A stretch of 64,000 nucleotides of DNA from Kolteria novifilia (lineage in GTDB: Bacteria; Planctomycetota; Planctomycetia; Kolteriales; Kolteriaceae): positions 5,828,001 to 5,892,000 of the forward strand of contig CP036279.1 of the NCBI GenBank assembly GCA_007748055.1. Direction: 5' to 3'. The position numbers and the translations under genes are program-made. The notes beneath the pieces were generated by a model. It saw only the letters and a list, made by a program, of their open reading frames with translations, was not told the DNA's origin and made no database searches. Shown one piece after another: positions 17,821-25,501 of the stretch (positions are counted from its first letter, which is position 1; the number at the start of each line of letters is the position of its first letter).

Positions 17821-17828
17821 CAGAGGGC

Positions 17829-18719
17829 CTAATTCGCCATTGGCGTGAAGGCGGTGTTGCGAGGCCGACTCCCGTTGGACTTGGGGGCGTCGCTCAGGAA
17901 GAAATCGTCGACGTCGTAGCCCGCTTGACGCAACTCCTCGCGGGTCGGACGAACGACGCGGATCAGCACGACCGTCTGGAATTGCTTTTCCTCGACGGTC
18001 CGCACGAAGAAGCGGTGCCCGAGCGTGCCAGTCTGCTCCGCCACACAACCGAGGATCGCGTATTCTCCCGACATGAGGTCGAGGTCGACCGCCATCTCGT
18101 TGTAGATCTTATTGTCGCGCTCGTGGCGAAGCTGCCAGCCCGAAAGATCGGGAGCGGGCATCCGTTTCTGCTGGCGAGATCCGTATTCGACGACCGGCAC
18201 CATCTTGACGACGACGTTGCTGCCGTCGCCGTGACTAGGCGTGATGTAGAGGTAGCCTTGGGCGTTGCTGAGATCCTCGCCGGTCGCTTGGCCTCCCTGC
18301 ACCGTCAACACGGTCCAAGAGGGAACGATCGGCGTGGTCTGGATTTTCACGAGTTGGCCCGAGTGGGTCCAATGACGTCGGCCGTCGTTACTTCCCTCGC
18401 GATCGTCCAGCAGTTTGAGCAAGTCGGCGGGGAGCCGGGATCCGAGTTTCGCGATCCGAAGCCCATTCTTGTTGAGCATCACCTTCTTCTCGATCGGCAG
18501 AGCGTGCTCGTCCGCCTCGGCCCAAACCGCCTCGTCGATGACCTTGTCTCCGAGTTCGCGCTCGATGAACAGGTAGCGCAGCTCGACGACGTCGGGCATG
18601 ACATCCGGCATCTTCGGTTTGAATCGACTCCACGATCCGTTGCTGACGATCTGGCTCGGATCATGCAGACAACCGACGAGGAGCGAAATCGAGACGACAA
18701 GTGCCGCATAGAGACGCAT
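17829..18719 (-). CDS. Predicted lipoprotein of unknown function
   Basis: A 296-residue protein from the ATG at 18719, starting MRLYAALVVSISLLVGCLHD. This is a short hydrophobic signal ending in a lipobox (LLVGC, acylated Cys at 17), so the mature protein should be membrane-anchored outside the cytoplasm. The rest is soluble, mixed charge, with a VELRYLFIERELGDKVIDEAVWAEADE segment near residues 45-70 and a C-terminal half rich in beta-prone residues. No enzymatic motif is recognised. An upstream frame continues to 18881, but the lipoprotein signal strongly supports the internal start. The protein ends just inside the 78-bp repeat array. Similar lipoproteins are common as uncharacterised planctomycete genes; that statement is a general impression, not a search result. 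Confidence 0.78.
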   Translation of the reverse strand: MRLYAALVVSISLLVGCLHDPSQIVSNGSWSRFKPKMPDVMPDVVELRYLFIERELGDKVIDEAVWAEADEHALPIEKKVMLNKNGLRIAKLGSRLPADLLKLLDDREGSNDGRRHWTHSGQLVKIQTTPIVPSWTVLTVQGGQATGEDLSNAQGYLYITPSHGDGSNVVVKMVPVVEYGSRQQKRMPAPDLSGWQLRHERDNKIYNEMAVDLDLMSGEYAILGCVAEQTGTLGHRFFVRTVEEKQFQTVVLIRVVRPTREELRQAGYDVDDFFLSDAPKSNGSRPRNTAFTPMAN

Positions 18720-19163
18720 GAATCGGTCCTTGTGGACTTTCCCCGTCGCGAAGCGGAGAGGAGCTTCGCGAGACACCACCCAAACGACCATGTCGGCGCG
18801 AACTCCCCCACCGACCCCGTGGGCCAAGAGGAAGAGCGTACGCCATGATCTCACAATCCGTGGGCCGCATAACGCTCGCAATCCTTCCTGTCAATCGCAA
18901 GACTTTGCCCACGTTCCCTGGCCGACGAGAAGATCTGCACGGACGTTCACCGGAAAACCGACAATGAAAACCTCATTGCGTCCAGATTGGGACGAGTTAT
19001 ACTCTTAAGTGTCGAACCGGGGTCCGTGACGAAGGTCGCGATTCCTCGGAGATGTCATGTGACATCTCGCTTCGTCGGGGTGTAATGGACATCTTGAGGA
19101 AGATCCGGCTCGATCCTGCCAAAGTCACTGCCCCCGCGCACTCCGCAATGGAGGGATGGAAAT
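18720..19163. other. Divergent intergenic region with a 20-bp palindrome
   Basis: Roughly 440 bp between the divergent lipoprotein and DUF1501 genes; both promoters should be here. The only clear structure is the palindrome at 19049-19068, listed separately. A more AT-rich patch (gagttatactcttaagtg, about 18992-19009) is a plausible promoter -10 area. No gene with coding character was seen. Confidence 0.45.
19049..19068. promoter_or_regulatory. 20-bp palindrome, possible operator
   Basis: gagatgtcatgtgacatctc: two perfect 9-bp arms (GAGATGTCA / TGACATCTC) around a TG centre, about 96 bp upstream of the DUF1501 start. Perfect dyads of this size suit a dimeric repressor; an RNA hairpin is the alternative. 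The half-site GAGATGTCA also occurs once in every unit of the 78-bp array at 17421-17820, possibly by chance. Confidence 0.45.
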
Positions 19164-20513
19164 ATGTTGGGACTCTTTCCGGAACAACAGCACGACTGCG
19201 AACAGTCCTCGCGGCGTCGTTTCGTGATGCAGCTCGGCTCGCTGGCCGGCATTCTTTCGCTCGACGGCCTGCTTCGCCAGCAAGCCGCCGTCGCCTCCCC
19301 CGCCCAAGTTGACGCGTCGGGGAAGAAGCGTTCCCCCGCCTCGGACGTGAACTGTATCCTCATCTGGACTCGGGGCGGCACGAGCCATCACGACTCCTTC
19401 GACCCCAAGCCGGAAGCCAAGTCCGACATTCGCGGCGAGTTCGGCACGATCAACACGGCTTGGCCAGGCGTCCTCTTCACCGACCTGATGCCTCGCTGTG
19501 CCCAGTCGGCCAAAAAATTCACCACCATGCGAAACCTCAACCCGAAGAACGGCAGTCACGGCGTCGCCGACGCCTACATGCTCTCGGGGCATAAGTTCAA
19601 CCCGACGCTAACCTACCCCTGCTACGGCTCGGTCGTCGCCAAGGAGTTCGGCTATCGCGGTTCGCTTCCGCCCTACGTTCAAGTCAACGACAGCATCGAT
19701 CGCCGCTTCCGCGGCGGGCTCTCCGGCTACCTTGGGCTGGCCTACAACCCGTTCATCGTTCCGGACGATCCCAACAGCTCCCGATTCAAGGTTCGCGACG
19801 TCACGCTTGATAAGTCGGTCAGCGGCTCGCGTCTGAGCCGTCGTCGCCAGGCCCTCGAGGCGATCGACACCCTGCAGCGCAACCTCGACCGTCAACCCGA
19901 TGTCTTTCAAGCGGTCGACGAGTACTACGAGAAGGCATTCGACATCATCACCTCGGCCCAGACGCAGAAGGCCTTCAACCTGAACCTCGAGCCCTCGCGC
20001 GTTCGCGACGCCTACGGCCGCACCAGGCTCGGCCAGAGCTGTCTGCTCGCTCGCCGGTTGATCGAGTCGGGATCGCGCTTCGTCACGGTGACCGACGGTG
20101 GCTGGGACACGCACCGCAACAACTTCGGCACCCTTCGCAAGAAGCTGCCCGACTTCGACCGATCCTTCTCGACGCTGATCACCGACCTCGGCGATCGCGG
20201 CATGCTCGAAAACACCTTGGTCGTGTGGATGACCGATTTCGGCCGGACGCCGAAGGTCAACTCGGCCGGTGGTCGCGATCACTGGTCGACCGCGGCGCCG
20301 CTCTTGATGGCGGGGGCGGGGACGCCTCCGGGCGTGATCGGCGAGACCGACGGCGAAGGCGCTCGTCCCGTCGGCCGCGAGTACTACACTCGTGACATCG
20401 CCGCGACAATCTACGCCAAGCTCGGCATTCCGCTGCACACGATCCACCACACGCCCGACGGTCGCCCCGTCGCCCTCTGCGAAGGAACGCCCATCCCGGA
20501 ACTCATGGGATAG
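19164..20513 (+). CDS. DUF1501 protein, Tat-exported
   Basis: A 449-residue member of the DUF1501 family, abundant in planctomycetes and structurally related to the alkaline phosphatase/sulfatase superfamily. The N-terminus carries a twin-arginine signal (SRRRFVMQLG at 16-25, then a hydrophobic stretch to about 44). Typical features are LIWTRGGTSHHDSFDPKP, the GEFGTI segment, MRNLNPKNGSHGVADAYMLSG, FVTVTDGGWDTH, VVWMTDFGRTPKVN, GGRDHW and GKLGIPLHTI-like ending (here AKLGIPLHTIHHTPDGRP). The ATG at 19164 is preceded by GGAGGGATGGAAAT. In this phylum DUF1501 genes sit beside secreted pre-peptidase-domain or cytochrome proteins, and here a PPC protein follows after 131 bp. The biochemical function of the family is not established. 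Confidence 0.92.
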   Translation: MLGLFPEQQHDCEQSSRRRFVMQLGSLAGILSLDGLLRQQAAVASPAQVDASGKKRSPASDVNCILIWTRGGTSHHDSFDPKPEAKSDIRGEFGTINTAWPGVLFTDLMPRCAQSAKKFTTMRNLNPKNGSHGVADAYMLSGHKFNPTLTYPCYGSVVAKEFGYRGSLPPYVQVNDSIDRRFRGGLSGYLGLAYNPFIVPDDPNSSRFKVRDVTLDKSVSGSRLSRRRQALEAIDTLQRNLDRQPDVFQAVDEYYEKAFDIITSAQTQKAFNLNLEPSRVRDAYGRTRLGQSCLLARRLIESGSRFVTVTDGGWDTHRNNFGTLRKKLPDFDRSFSTLITDLGDRGMLENTLVVWMTDFGRTPKVNSAGGRDHWSTAAPLLMAGAGTPPGVIGETDGEGARPVGREYYTRDIAATIYAKLGIPLHTIHHTPDGRPVALCEGTPIPELMG

Positions 20514-20519
20514 CAAGAA

Positions 20520-20537
20520 GTCAGGCAATGGCCTGAC
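20520..20537. repeat. GTCAGGC/GCCTGAC hairpin element
   Basis: gtcaggcaatggcctgac, a perfect 7-bp stem with an AATG loop, starting 6 bp after the DUF1501 stop. The same stem sequence (reverse orientation) recurs in the elements at 38144-38200, 40576-40636 and 41032-41092. It could act as a terminator or mRNA stabiliser between the two genes, but no T-run follows. Confidence 0.6.
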
Positions 20538-20644
20538 CTACAAGAACTCTGGGTGGGGCTTGCCCCTCCACGACGAAAACCCGCCAGGCATTGGCGCTAC
20601 CTCCATCACCAAGCCTCAGCCCGAACCATTCGGAGCCCCGCATC

Positions 20645-22765
20645 ATGACGTTGCCCCGCGCCCCCTTGGCCGTTGTCAGCTCGCTCCTACTGTGTTGCAC
20701 CAGCCTCGCGGAGACGAAGGTCGGTTTCCGGCAACTGGGAACCATCAAGCCGGTCGTCGTGCAACGCGGCAAGGAAAGCCCGATCGATATCCGCTCGAGC
20801 TTCACACTCGACAACGCCCATTCGGTCTTCTTCGACCGGCCGGGCATCAAGACGACCTTCAAGGAGGAGAAACCGAAGAAGGCTCCCCGGCGTGGCCGCG
20901 CCTCGGTCGGCACCCCGTTCCGCTTCCACGTCGATGTCCCCGCCGATCAGCCGACCGGCGTCTACGAAGTCCGCGTCGCGACCAATCAAGCCGTCTCCAG
21001 CGTGAGCCACTTGCTCGTCACCGACCTTCCGGTCACCAAGGAACTCGACTCCGAGAACGGCACTCCCGCCGCCGCACAAGAGGTTCCCATGCCAACCGCC
21101 GTCGCGGGGACGTGCGAGAAGACGGCCGACGTCGACTGCTTTAAATTCAAGGGAAAGAAGGGCCAAACGATCACGCTTCGGCTCTACGCCCAGTGTATCG
21201 CCAAGGCGGTTCACCTCATGGGCAGCGGCAACCAGATCTACACCATGGACGGCGTCCTCGCCCTCTACGGACCCGATGGCCGGGCGATCGCGCGCAATCA
21301 GAACTACTACGGCGGCGATCCCTTCATCTCCTGCACCCTTCCCGCCGACGGCGAGTACGTCGCGGAGGTCAGCGATGCCCGCTACATCGGCAACGGCAAG
21401 TATGTCTATGCCCTGGAGATCTCCGATCGCCCCGTCCTCGAAGCGGTCATCCCGCTGGGCGTCCAGAAGGGCAAGTCGGTCGACGCCCGCCCGGTCGGTC
21501 ACTCGCTGGGCGACACGAAGACGGTGAAGCTCGCCGCCACCGACAAGACCCCGACCGGTTGGCAACCGATGGCGATGAAGACGGCGCGGGGCGCCTCGAA
21601 TCATCTGCCGATTCGCGTCAGCGATCACCCCGAACGGACCGCGACCGGCAAGAACACGAGCGCGAAGTCCGCCCAGAAGATCGAATTCCCCTGCGGCGTC
21701 ACCGGCCAAGTCGCCGAACCGCTTCAAGCTCACTACTACTCGTTCGACGCGAAGAAGGGCGAGTACGTCTCTTTCGAGCTAAGTGCGATGGAGCTTGGAC
21801 TTCCCTTTGACGGGACGATGGAGGTCCAGGATCCCAAGGGAAAGATCCTCGTCCGCGCCGATGACGGTTACCAGACCAAGGACGCGAAGCTGTACTTCCG
21901 GGCCCCCGCCGACGGAACCTACCTCCTCAAGGTGCGCGATCTTCACGATCGTGGCGGCAAGCGGTTCATCTACCACGTCACCGCGGAGCCGAGCGGTCCC
22001 GACTTCGAGATCAGCGGCCTCTACTACTACGGGATGCTCTCGCCGGGCACCCAAACCGCGTGGTTCGTGAACGTCAGGCGACTCAACGGCTTCACCGGAC
22101 CGGTAACGATCGAGGTCGACGGCTTGCCCAAGGGGGTCACGATGGAACCGCTGACGATTCCGTCGACCGCGACGCGGGGAGCAGTGAACCTTCAGGCGGC
22201 GAAGGATGCTCCGATCAACGCCTCACTCGTCACCCTCTCCGGCGTCGCCACCGTCGACGGCCCGGACGGAAAGAAACGGGAGTTGCGTCGTCGAGGCCGC
22301 GTGATCTGCGAACTTCAAACCCAGGGCGGCGGGCAAGTCTCCCAACCGATCGCCACCCAGATCGTCGGCGTGACCGAACCGCTCGACCTGATCGAGATCG
22401 AAGCGACCCCAAGCGAACTGAACCTGAAACCGGGCGACAAGGCGGAGATCACCATTCGGGTCAAACGCAAGGAGGGCTCGACCGAGACCGTCAACGTCGG
22501 CATGTCGCACGACTACATCAACCGCACGCTCTACGACCAATTGCCCCCTGGCGTCACGGTCAACAAGTCGAGCACGCGGCGGCTCTCGAGCAAGGAGAGC
22601 GAGGGCAAGATCATCCTCGACATCGCCAAGACCGCCAAGCCGATCGAGAAATTCCCCCTGGCCGCGATCGCTCAGGTCTCGATCACCTTCTCGATCAACA
22701 CGACCTACGCCTCCAAGCCGATCTACCTGACAATCGCGCCTCCCGAGGAGAAGGCCAAGAAGTGA
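20645..22765 (+). CDS. Secreted protein with pre-peptidase C-terminal (PPC) domains
   Basis: A 706-residue exported protein from the ATG at 20645, where a signal peptide is evident (MTLPRAPLAVVSSLLLCCTS, cleavage near LAE). Two PPC-type beta-sandwich domains can be read. The first has DVDCFKFKGKKGQTITLRLYA ... YGPDGRAIARN ... LPADGEYVAEVSDARYIGNG. The second has AHYYSFDAKKGEYVSFELSA ... VQDPKGKILVRADD ... APADGTYLLKVRDLHDRGG. The C-terminal third (about 460-690) is beta-rich with Ig-like strands (GFTGPVTIEVDGLPKGVTM). There is no protease or other catalytic motif. It follows the DUF1501 gene in the same direction and they probably form one export-related unit. Likely a cell-surface binding or structural partner. 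Confidence 0.85.
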   Translation: MTLPRAPLAVVSSLLLCCTSLAETKVGFRQLGTIKPVVVQRGKESPIDIRSSFTLDNAHSVFFDRPGIKTTFKEEKPKKAPRRGRASVGTPFRFHVDVPADQPTGVYEVRVATNQAVSSVSHLLVTDLPVTKELDSENGTPAAAQEVPMPTAVAGTCEKTADVDCFKFKGKKGQTITLRLYAQCIAKAVHLMGSGNQIYTMDGVLALYGPDGRAIARNQNYYGGDPFISCTLPADGEYVAEVSDARYIGNGKYVYALEISDRPVLEAVIPLGVQKGKSVDARPVGHSLGDTKTVKLAATDKTPTGWQPMAMKTARGASNHLPIRVSDHPERTATGKNTSAKSAQKIEFPCGVTGQVAEPLQAHYYSFDAKKGEYVSFELSAMELGLPFDGTMEVQDPKGKILVRADDGYQTKDAKLYFRAPADGTYLLKVRDLHDRGGKRFIYHVTAEPSGPDFEISGLYYYGMLSPGTQTAWFVNVRRLNGFTGPVTIEVDGLPKGVTMEPLTIPSTATRGAVNLQAAKDAPINASLVTLSGVATVDGPDGKKRELRRRGRVICELQTQGGGQVSQPIATQIVGVTEPLDLIEIEATPSELNLKPGDKAEITIRVKRKEGSTETVNVGMSHDYINRTLYDQLPPGVTVNKSSTRRLSSKESEGKIILDIAKTAKPIEKFPLAAIAQVSITFSINTTYASKPIYLTIAPPEEKAKK

Positions 22766-22929
22766 GCGGGAGCTGAGCGGGCCTCACGCGTTCGCTCCCC
22801 AAGGCCTGACCCGTGCCTCGCGACGCGGTTCGCATACCAACTCGATGCCAAAGTCTCGGCCGTTTCCCTGGCGACGTGGTACGCTATCCTGCGCGTCATC
22901 GCGAATGCCATTCCCGTGCCGAGGCCTCC

Positions 22930-24261
22930 ATGATCTCCTCTTCCGAGTTCGCGCAGTTTCGAAAACGAATCGTCTCCAAGGAAGCCAACATCGGCGTCAT
23001 CGGGCTCGGCTATGTCGGGCTCCCGCTCGTCCGCTTCTTCGTCGACGCGGGGTTTCGCGTCCTCGGCTTCGAGACCGACGCGATCAAAGCCCAACGGCTC
23101 AACGCGGGCGAAAGCTACATCCGCCACATCCCCGCCGCGGTGATCCAGGGGATGCGTGACTCCGGCCTTTTCGAGGCGACGACCGACAAGGAACGACTCG
23201 CCGAGCCCGACGCGATCCTCATCTGCGTCCCGACTCCGCTGACGAAGACTCGCGAACCCGACATGACTTATGTCGAGAAGACATCGCATTCGATCGCCGC
23301 GGCCCTTCGGCTCGGTCAACTCGTGATTCTCGAGAGCACGACCTACCCGGGAACGACCCGAAACGTCATGCAGCCGATCCTCGAGGAAGGAGGACTGCGC
23401 GCCGAGGAGGACTTCTTTCTCGCGTACAGCTCCGAACGCGAGGACCCGGGCAACCCCGGCCGCAGCGCCGACTCGATCCCCAAGGTCGTTGGGGGCATCG
23501 GGCCACGAAGCCTCGATGTCGCCTCGGCCCTCTACGGCACGATCGTCCCGCGCATCGTCGCCGTTTCGAGCCCCGAAGTCGCCGAGGCCTCGAAGATCCT
23601 CGAGAACACTTACCGCGCGGTCAACATCGCGCTGGTCAACGAACTGAAGATGCTCTTCGACCGGATGGACATCAACATCTGGGAAGTGATCGAGGCGGCG
23701 AGCACCAAACCGTTCGGCTTCCATCCCTTCTATCCGGGACCGGGACTCGGCGGGCACTGCATCCCGATCGACCCCTTCTACCTCGCGTGGGTCGCCAAAC
23801 AAGTCGACTTCTCGACCCGCTTCATCGAGCTGGCCGGTGAAATCAACACCCGCATGCCCCGCTACGTCATCGAACGGGTCCTGCTCGCCCTCAACTCGGT
23901 CGGCAAGCCCGTTCGCGGCAGCAACATCGGGATCCTTGGCATGGCCTACAAGCCCAACGTCGACGACCCGCGTGAGTCCCCGAGCTTCGAGTTGATGCGG
24001 CGCCTCCTCGAGCTCGGCGCCGAGGTCAGCTACAACGACCCCTACATCCCGACACTTCCGGCGATGCGCAAGTACGACCTCGCCATGGACAGCTCCGAAT
24101 TGACCGCGGACTATCTTGAGTCTCTCGATCTGGTCTTGATTGCGACAAACCACGCCGACTACGACTACGCGTTCATCGTCGACCACGCCGCGCTGCTGGT
24201 CGATACGCGCAACGCCACCGGTGATCTCACGTTCGGACGGGAGAAGATCTGGATGGCATGA
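22930..24261 (+). CDS. UDP-sugar 6-dehydrogenase (UDP-GlcNAc dehydrogenase-like)
   Basis: NAD-dependent enzyme that oxidises C6 of a UDP-hexose to the uronate, 443 residues from the ATG at 22930. The N-terminal Rossmann motif is IGVIGLGYVGLP (GxGYVG at 25-30). Further motifs are VPTPL, ESTTYPGTT, the S-ERE-DPG segment (YSSEREDPGNPG), ENTYRAVNIALVNE, and the catalytic-cysteine loop PGPGLGGHCIPIDPFYL with C277. The C-terminal domain carries ILGMAYKPNVDDPRESPS. SSEREDPGN followed by GGHCIPIDP is the pattern of the WbpA/WecC group (UDP-N-acetylglucosamine or -mannosamine), rather than classical UDP-glucose dehydrogenase. It is convergent with a sugar epimerase 22 bp away. Together these suggest uronic-acid precursors for capsule or exopolysaccharide. 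Confidence 0.9.
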   Translation: MISSSEFAQFRKRIVSKEANIGVIGLGYVGLPLVRFFVDAGFRVLGFETDAIKAQRLNAGESYIRHIPAAVIQGMRDSGLFEATTDKERLAEPDAILICVPTPLTKTREPDMTYVEKTSHSIAAALRLGQLVILESTTYPGTTRNVMQPILEEGGLRAEEDFFLAYSSEREDPGNPGRSADSIPKVVGGIGPRSLDVASALYGTIVPRIVAVSSPEVAEASKILENTYRAVNIALVNELKMLFDRMDINIWEVIEAASTKPFGFHPFYPGPGLGGHCIPIDPFYLAWVAKQVDFSTRFIELAGEINTRMPRYVIERVLLALNSVGKPVRGSNIGILGMAYKPNVDDPRESPSFELMRRLLELGAEVSYNDPYIPTLPAMRKYDLAMDSSELTADYLESLDLVLIATNHADYDYAFIVDHAALLVDTRNATGDLTFGREKIWMA

Positions 24262-24282
24262 TCGCCGCTCGGGAATCGAGTC

Positions 24283-25293
24283 TCACACCTTGTAGTAGGC
24301 TCGGTACCACTCGACGAAGCGAGCGACCCCCTCCTCGATCGGCGTGACGGGACGAAAGCCGACATCCCGCTCGAGGTCCGAGACGTCCGCGAAGGTCCGG
24401 GGCACATCCCCGGGCTGCATCGGCATCATCCTCTTGATCGCGTCGCGACCGACGGCCTTCTCAATCGCCTCGATGAAGGTGAGCAACTCCACCGGCTGGT
24501 GGTTGCCGATGTTGTAGATCCGGTAGGGAGCGTTGCTCGTGCCCGGATCGGGATCGGCACCCGTCCACGCCTCGTTCGGCGTCGGCACCCGCTCGGCCAC
24601 CCGGACGATGCCTTCCACCACGTCGGCGACGTAGGTGAAATCGCGCTGCATCCGGCCCTCGTTGAAGACCTCGATCGGCTCCCCTTCCAAGATCGCCTTG
24701 GTGAAGAGAAAGAGCGCCATGTCGGGCCGGCCCCAGGGACCGTAGACCGTGAAGAACCGCAGTCCCGTCGTCGGCAGCCGGTAGAGATGGCTGTACGTAT
24801 GCGCCATCAACTCGTTGGCCTTCTTCGTGGCGGCGTAGAGACTGACCGGATGATCGACGTTGTCGTGGACCGAGAAGGGGAGCTTCGTGTTCGCGCCGTA
24901 GACGGAACTCGACGACGCGAAGACCAGATGGGCGACCTCGTGATGACGGCACGACTCGAGGACATTTCCAAAGCCGACGAGATTGCTGTCGATGTAGGCC
25001 CGTGGATTGGTCAGCGAGTAGCGAACCCCCGCTTGGGCGGCGAGATGGACGACGATCTCGGGTCGCTGTCGCTCGAAGAGTTCCGCGAGAGCCTTCTCGT
25101 CGGCGACGTCCATCTCCACGAACGCGAAGCCCTCGGCCTGCTCGAGCTGCGCCAGTCGGTCTCGCTTGAGCTGAACCGGGTAGTAGGGATTGAGATTGTC
25201 GCAGCCGACAACCCGATCTCCCATCGCGAGCAAGCGTGCCGCCAGATGATATCCGACGAACCCCGCCGCGCCGGTGACCAGGACTTTTCGCAT
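24283..25293 (-). CDS. NAD-dependent sugar epimerase (UDP-glucuronate 4-epimerase-like)
   Basis: Extended short-chain dehydrogenase/reductase of 336 residues from the ATG at 25293 (MRKVLVTGAAGFVGYHLAAR). NAD-binding GxxGxxG is at 8-14, the adenine-binding Asp is in VVGCDNLNPYYPVQLKRDRL (29-48), and the catalytic Ser-Tyr-Lys are in SSSSVYG (127-133) and Y153-x3-K157 (LYAATKK). HLAAQAGVRYSLTNPRAY and RFFTVYGPWGRPDMALF are diagnostic of the glucuronate/galacturonate 4-epimerase (CapI/GAE) branch, as is DVPRTFADVSDLERDVGFRP at the end. It would interconvert UDP-uronic acids made by the neighbouring dehydrogenase; the two genes point toward each other. The exact substrate remains an inference. Confidence 0.92.
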   Translation of the reverse strand: MRKVLVTGAAGFVGYHLAARLLAMGDRVVGCDNLNPYYPVQLKRDRLAQLEQAEGFAFVEMDVADEKALAELFERQRPEIVVHLAAQAGVRYSLTNPRAYIDSNLVGFGNVLESCRHHEVAHLVFASSSSVYGANTKLPFSVHDNVDHPVSLYAATKKANELMAHTYSHLYRLPTTGLRFFTVYGPWGRPDMALFLFTKAILEGEPIEVFNEGRMQRDFTYVADVVEGIVRVAERVPTPNEAWTGADPDPGTSNAPYRIYNIGNHQPVELLTFIEAIEKAVGRDAIKRMMPMQPGDVPRTFADVSDLERDVGFRPVTPIEEGVARFVEWYRAYYKV

Positions 25294-25501
25294 CGTGTTC
25301 CCTGTGACAGAAGCCGCGACCGATCGATTCTCCACGAACCTCCGCCGCCCGAGAGAAGTCTAGCCGAACGGACCCTCACCGTCGAACCGGCGCGTTTGGG
25401 AAGCTTGACGGCGACGGGCCTCTCGGCTAGGCTCGATGCTTTCGTTCTCGGACCTCCACTGTCCCACCACGAGTTCCCCACTCGCTTTCCGGAGTCTGTT
25501 A

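Noticed and set aside
17112-18848. Long plus-strand open frame (578 codons) across the repeat array
   Set aside because: It is open only because the repeat unit is 78 bp (26 codons). It lacks a family signature and overlaps a convincing lipoprotein gene on the other strand.
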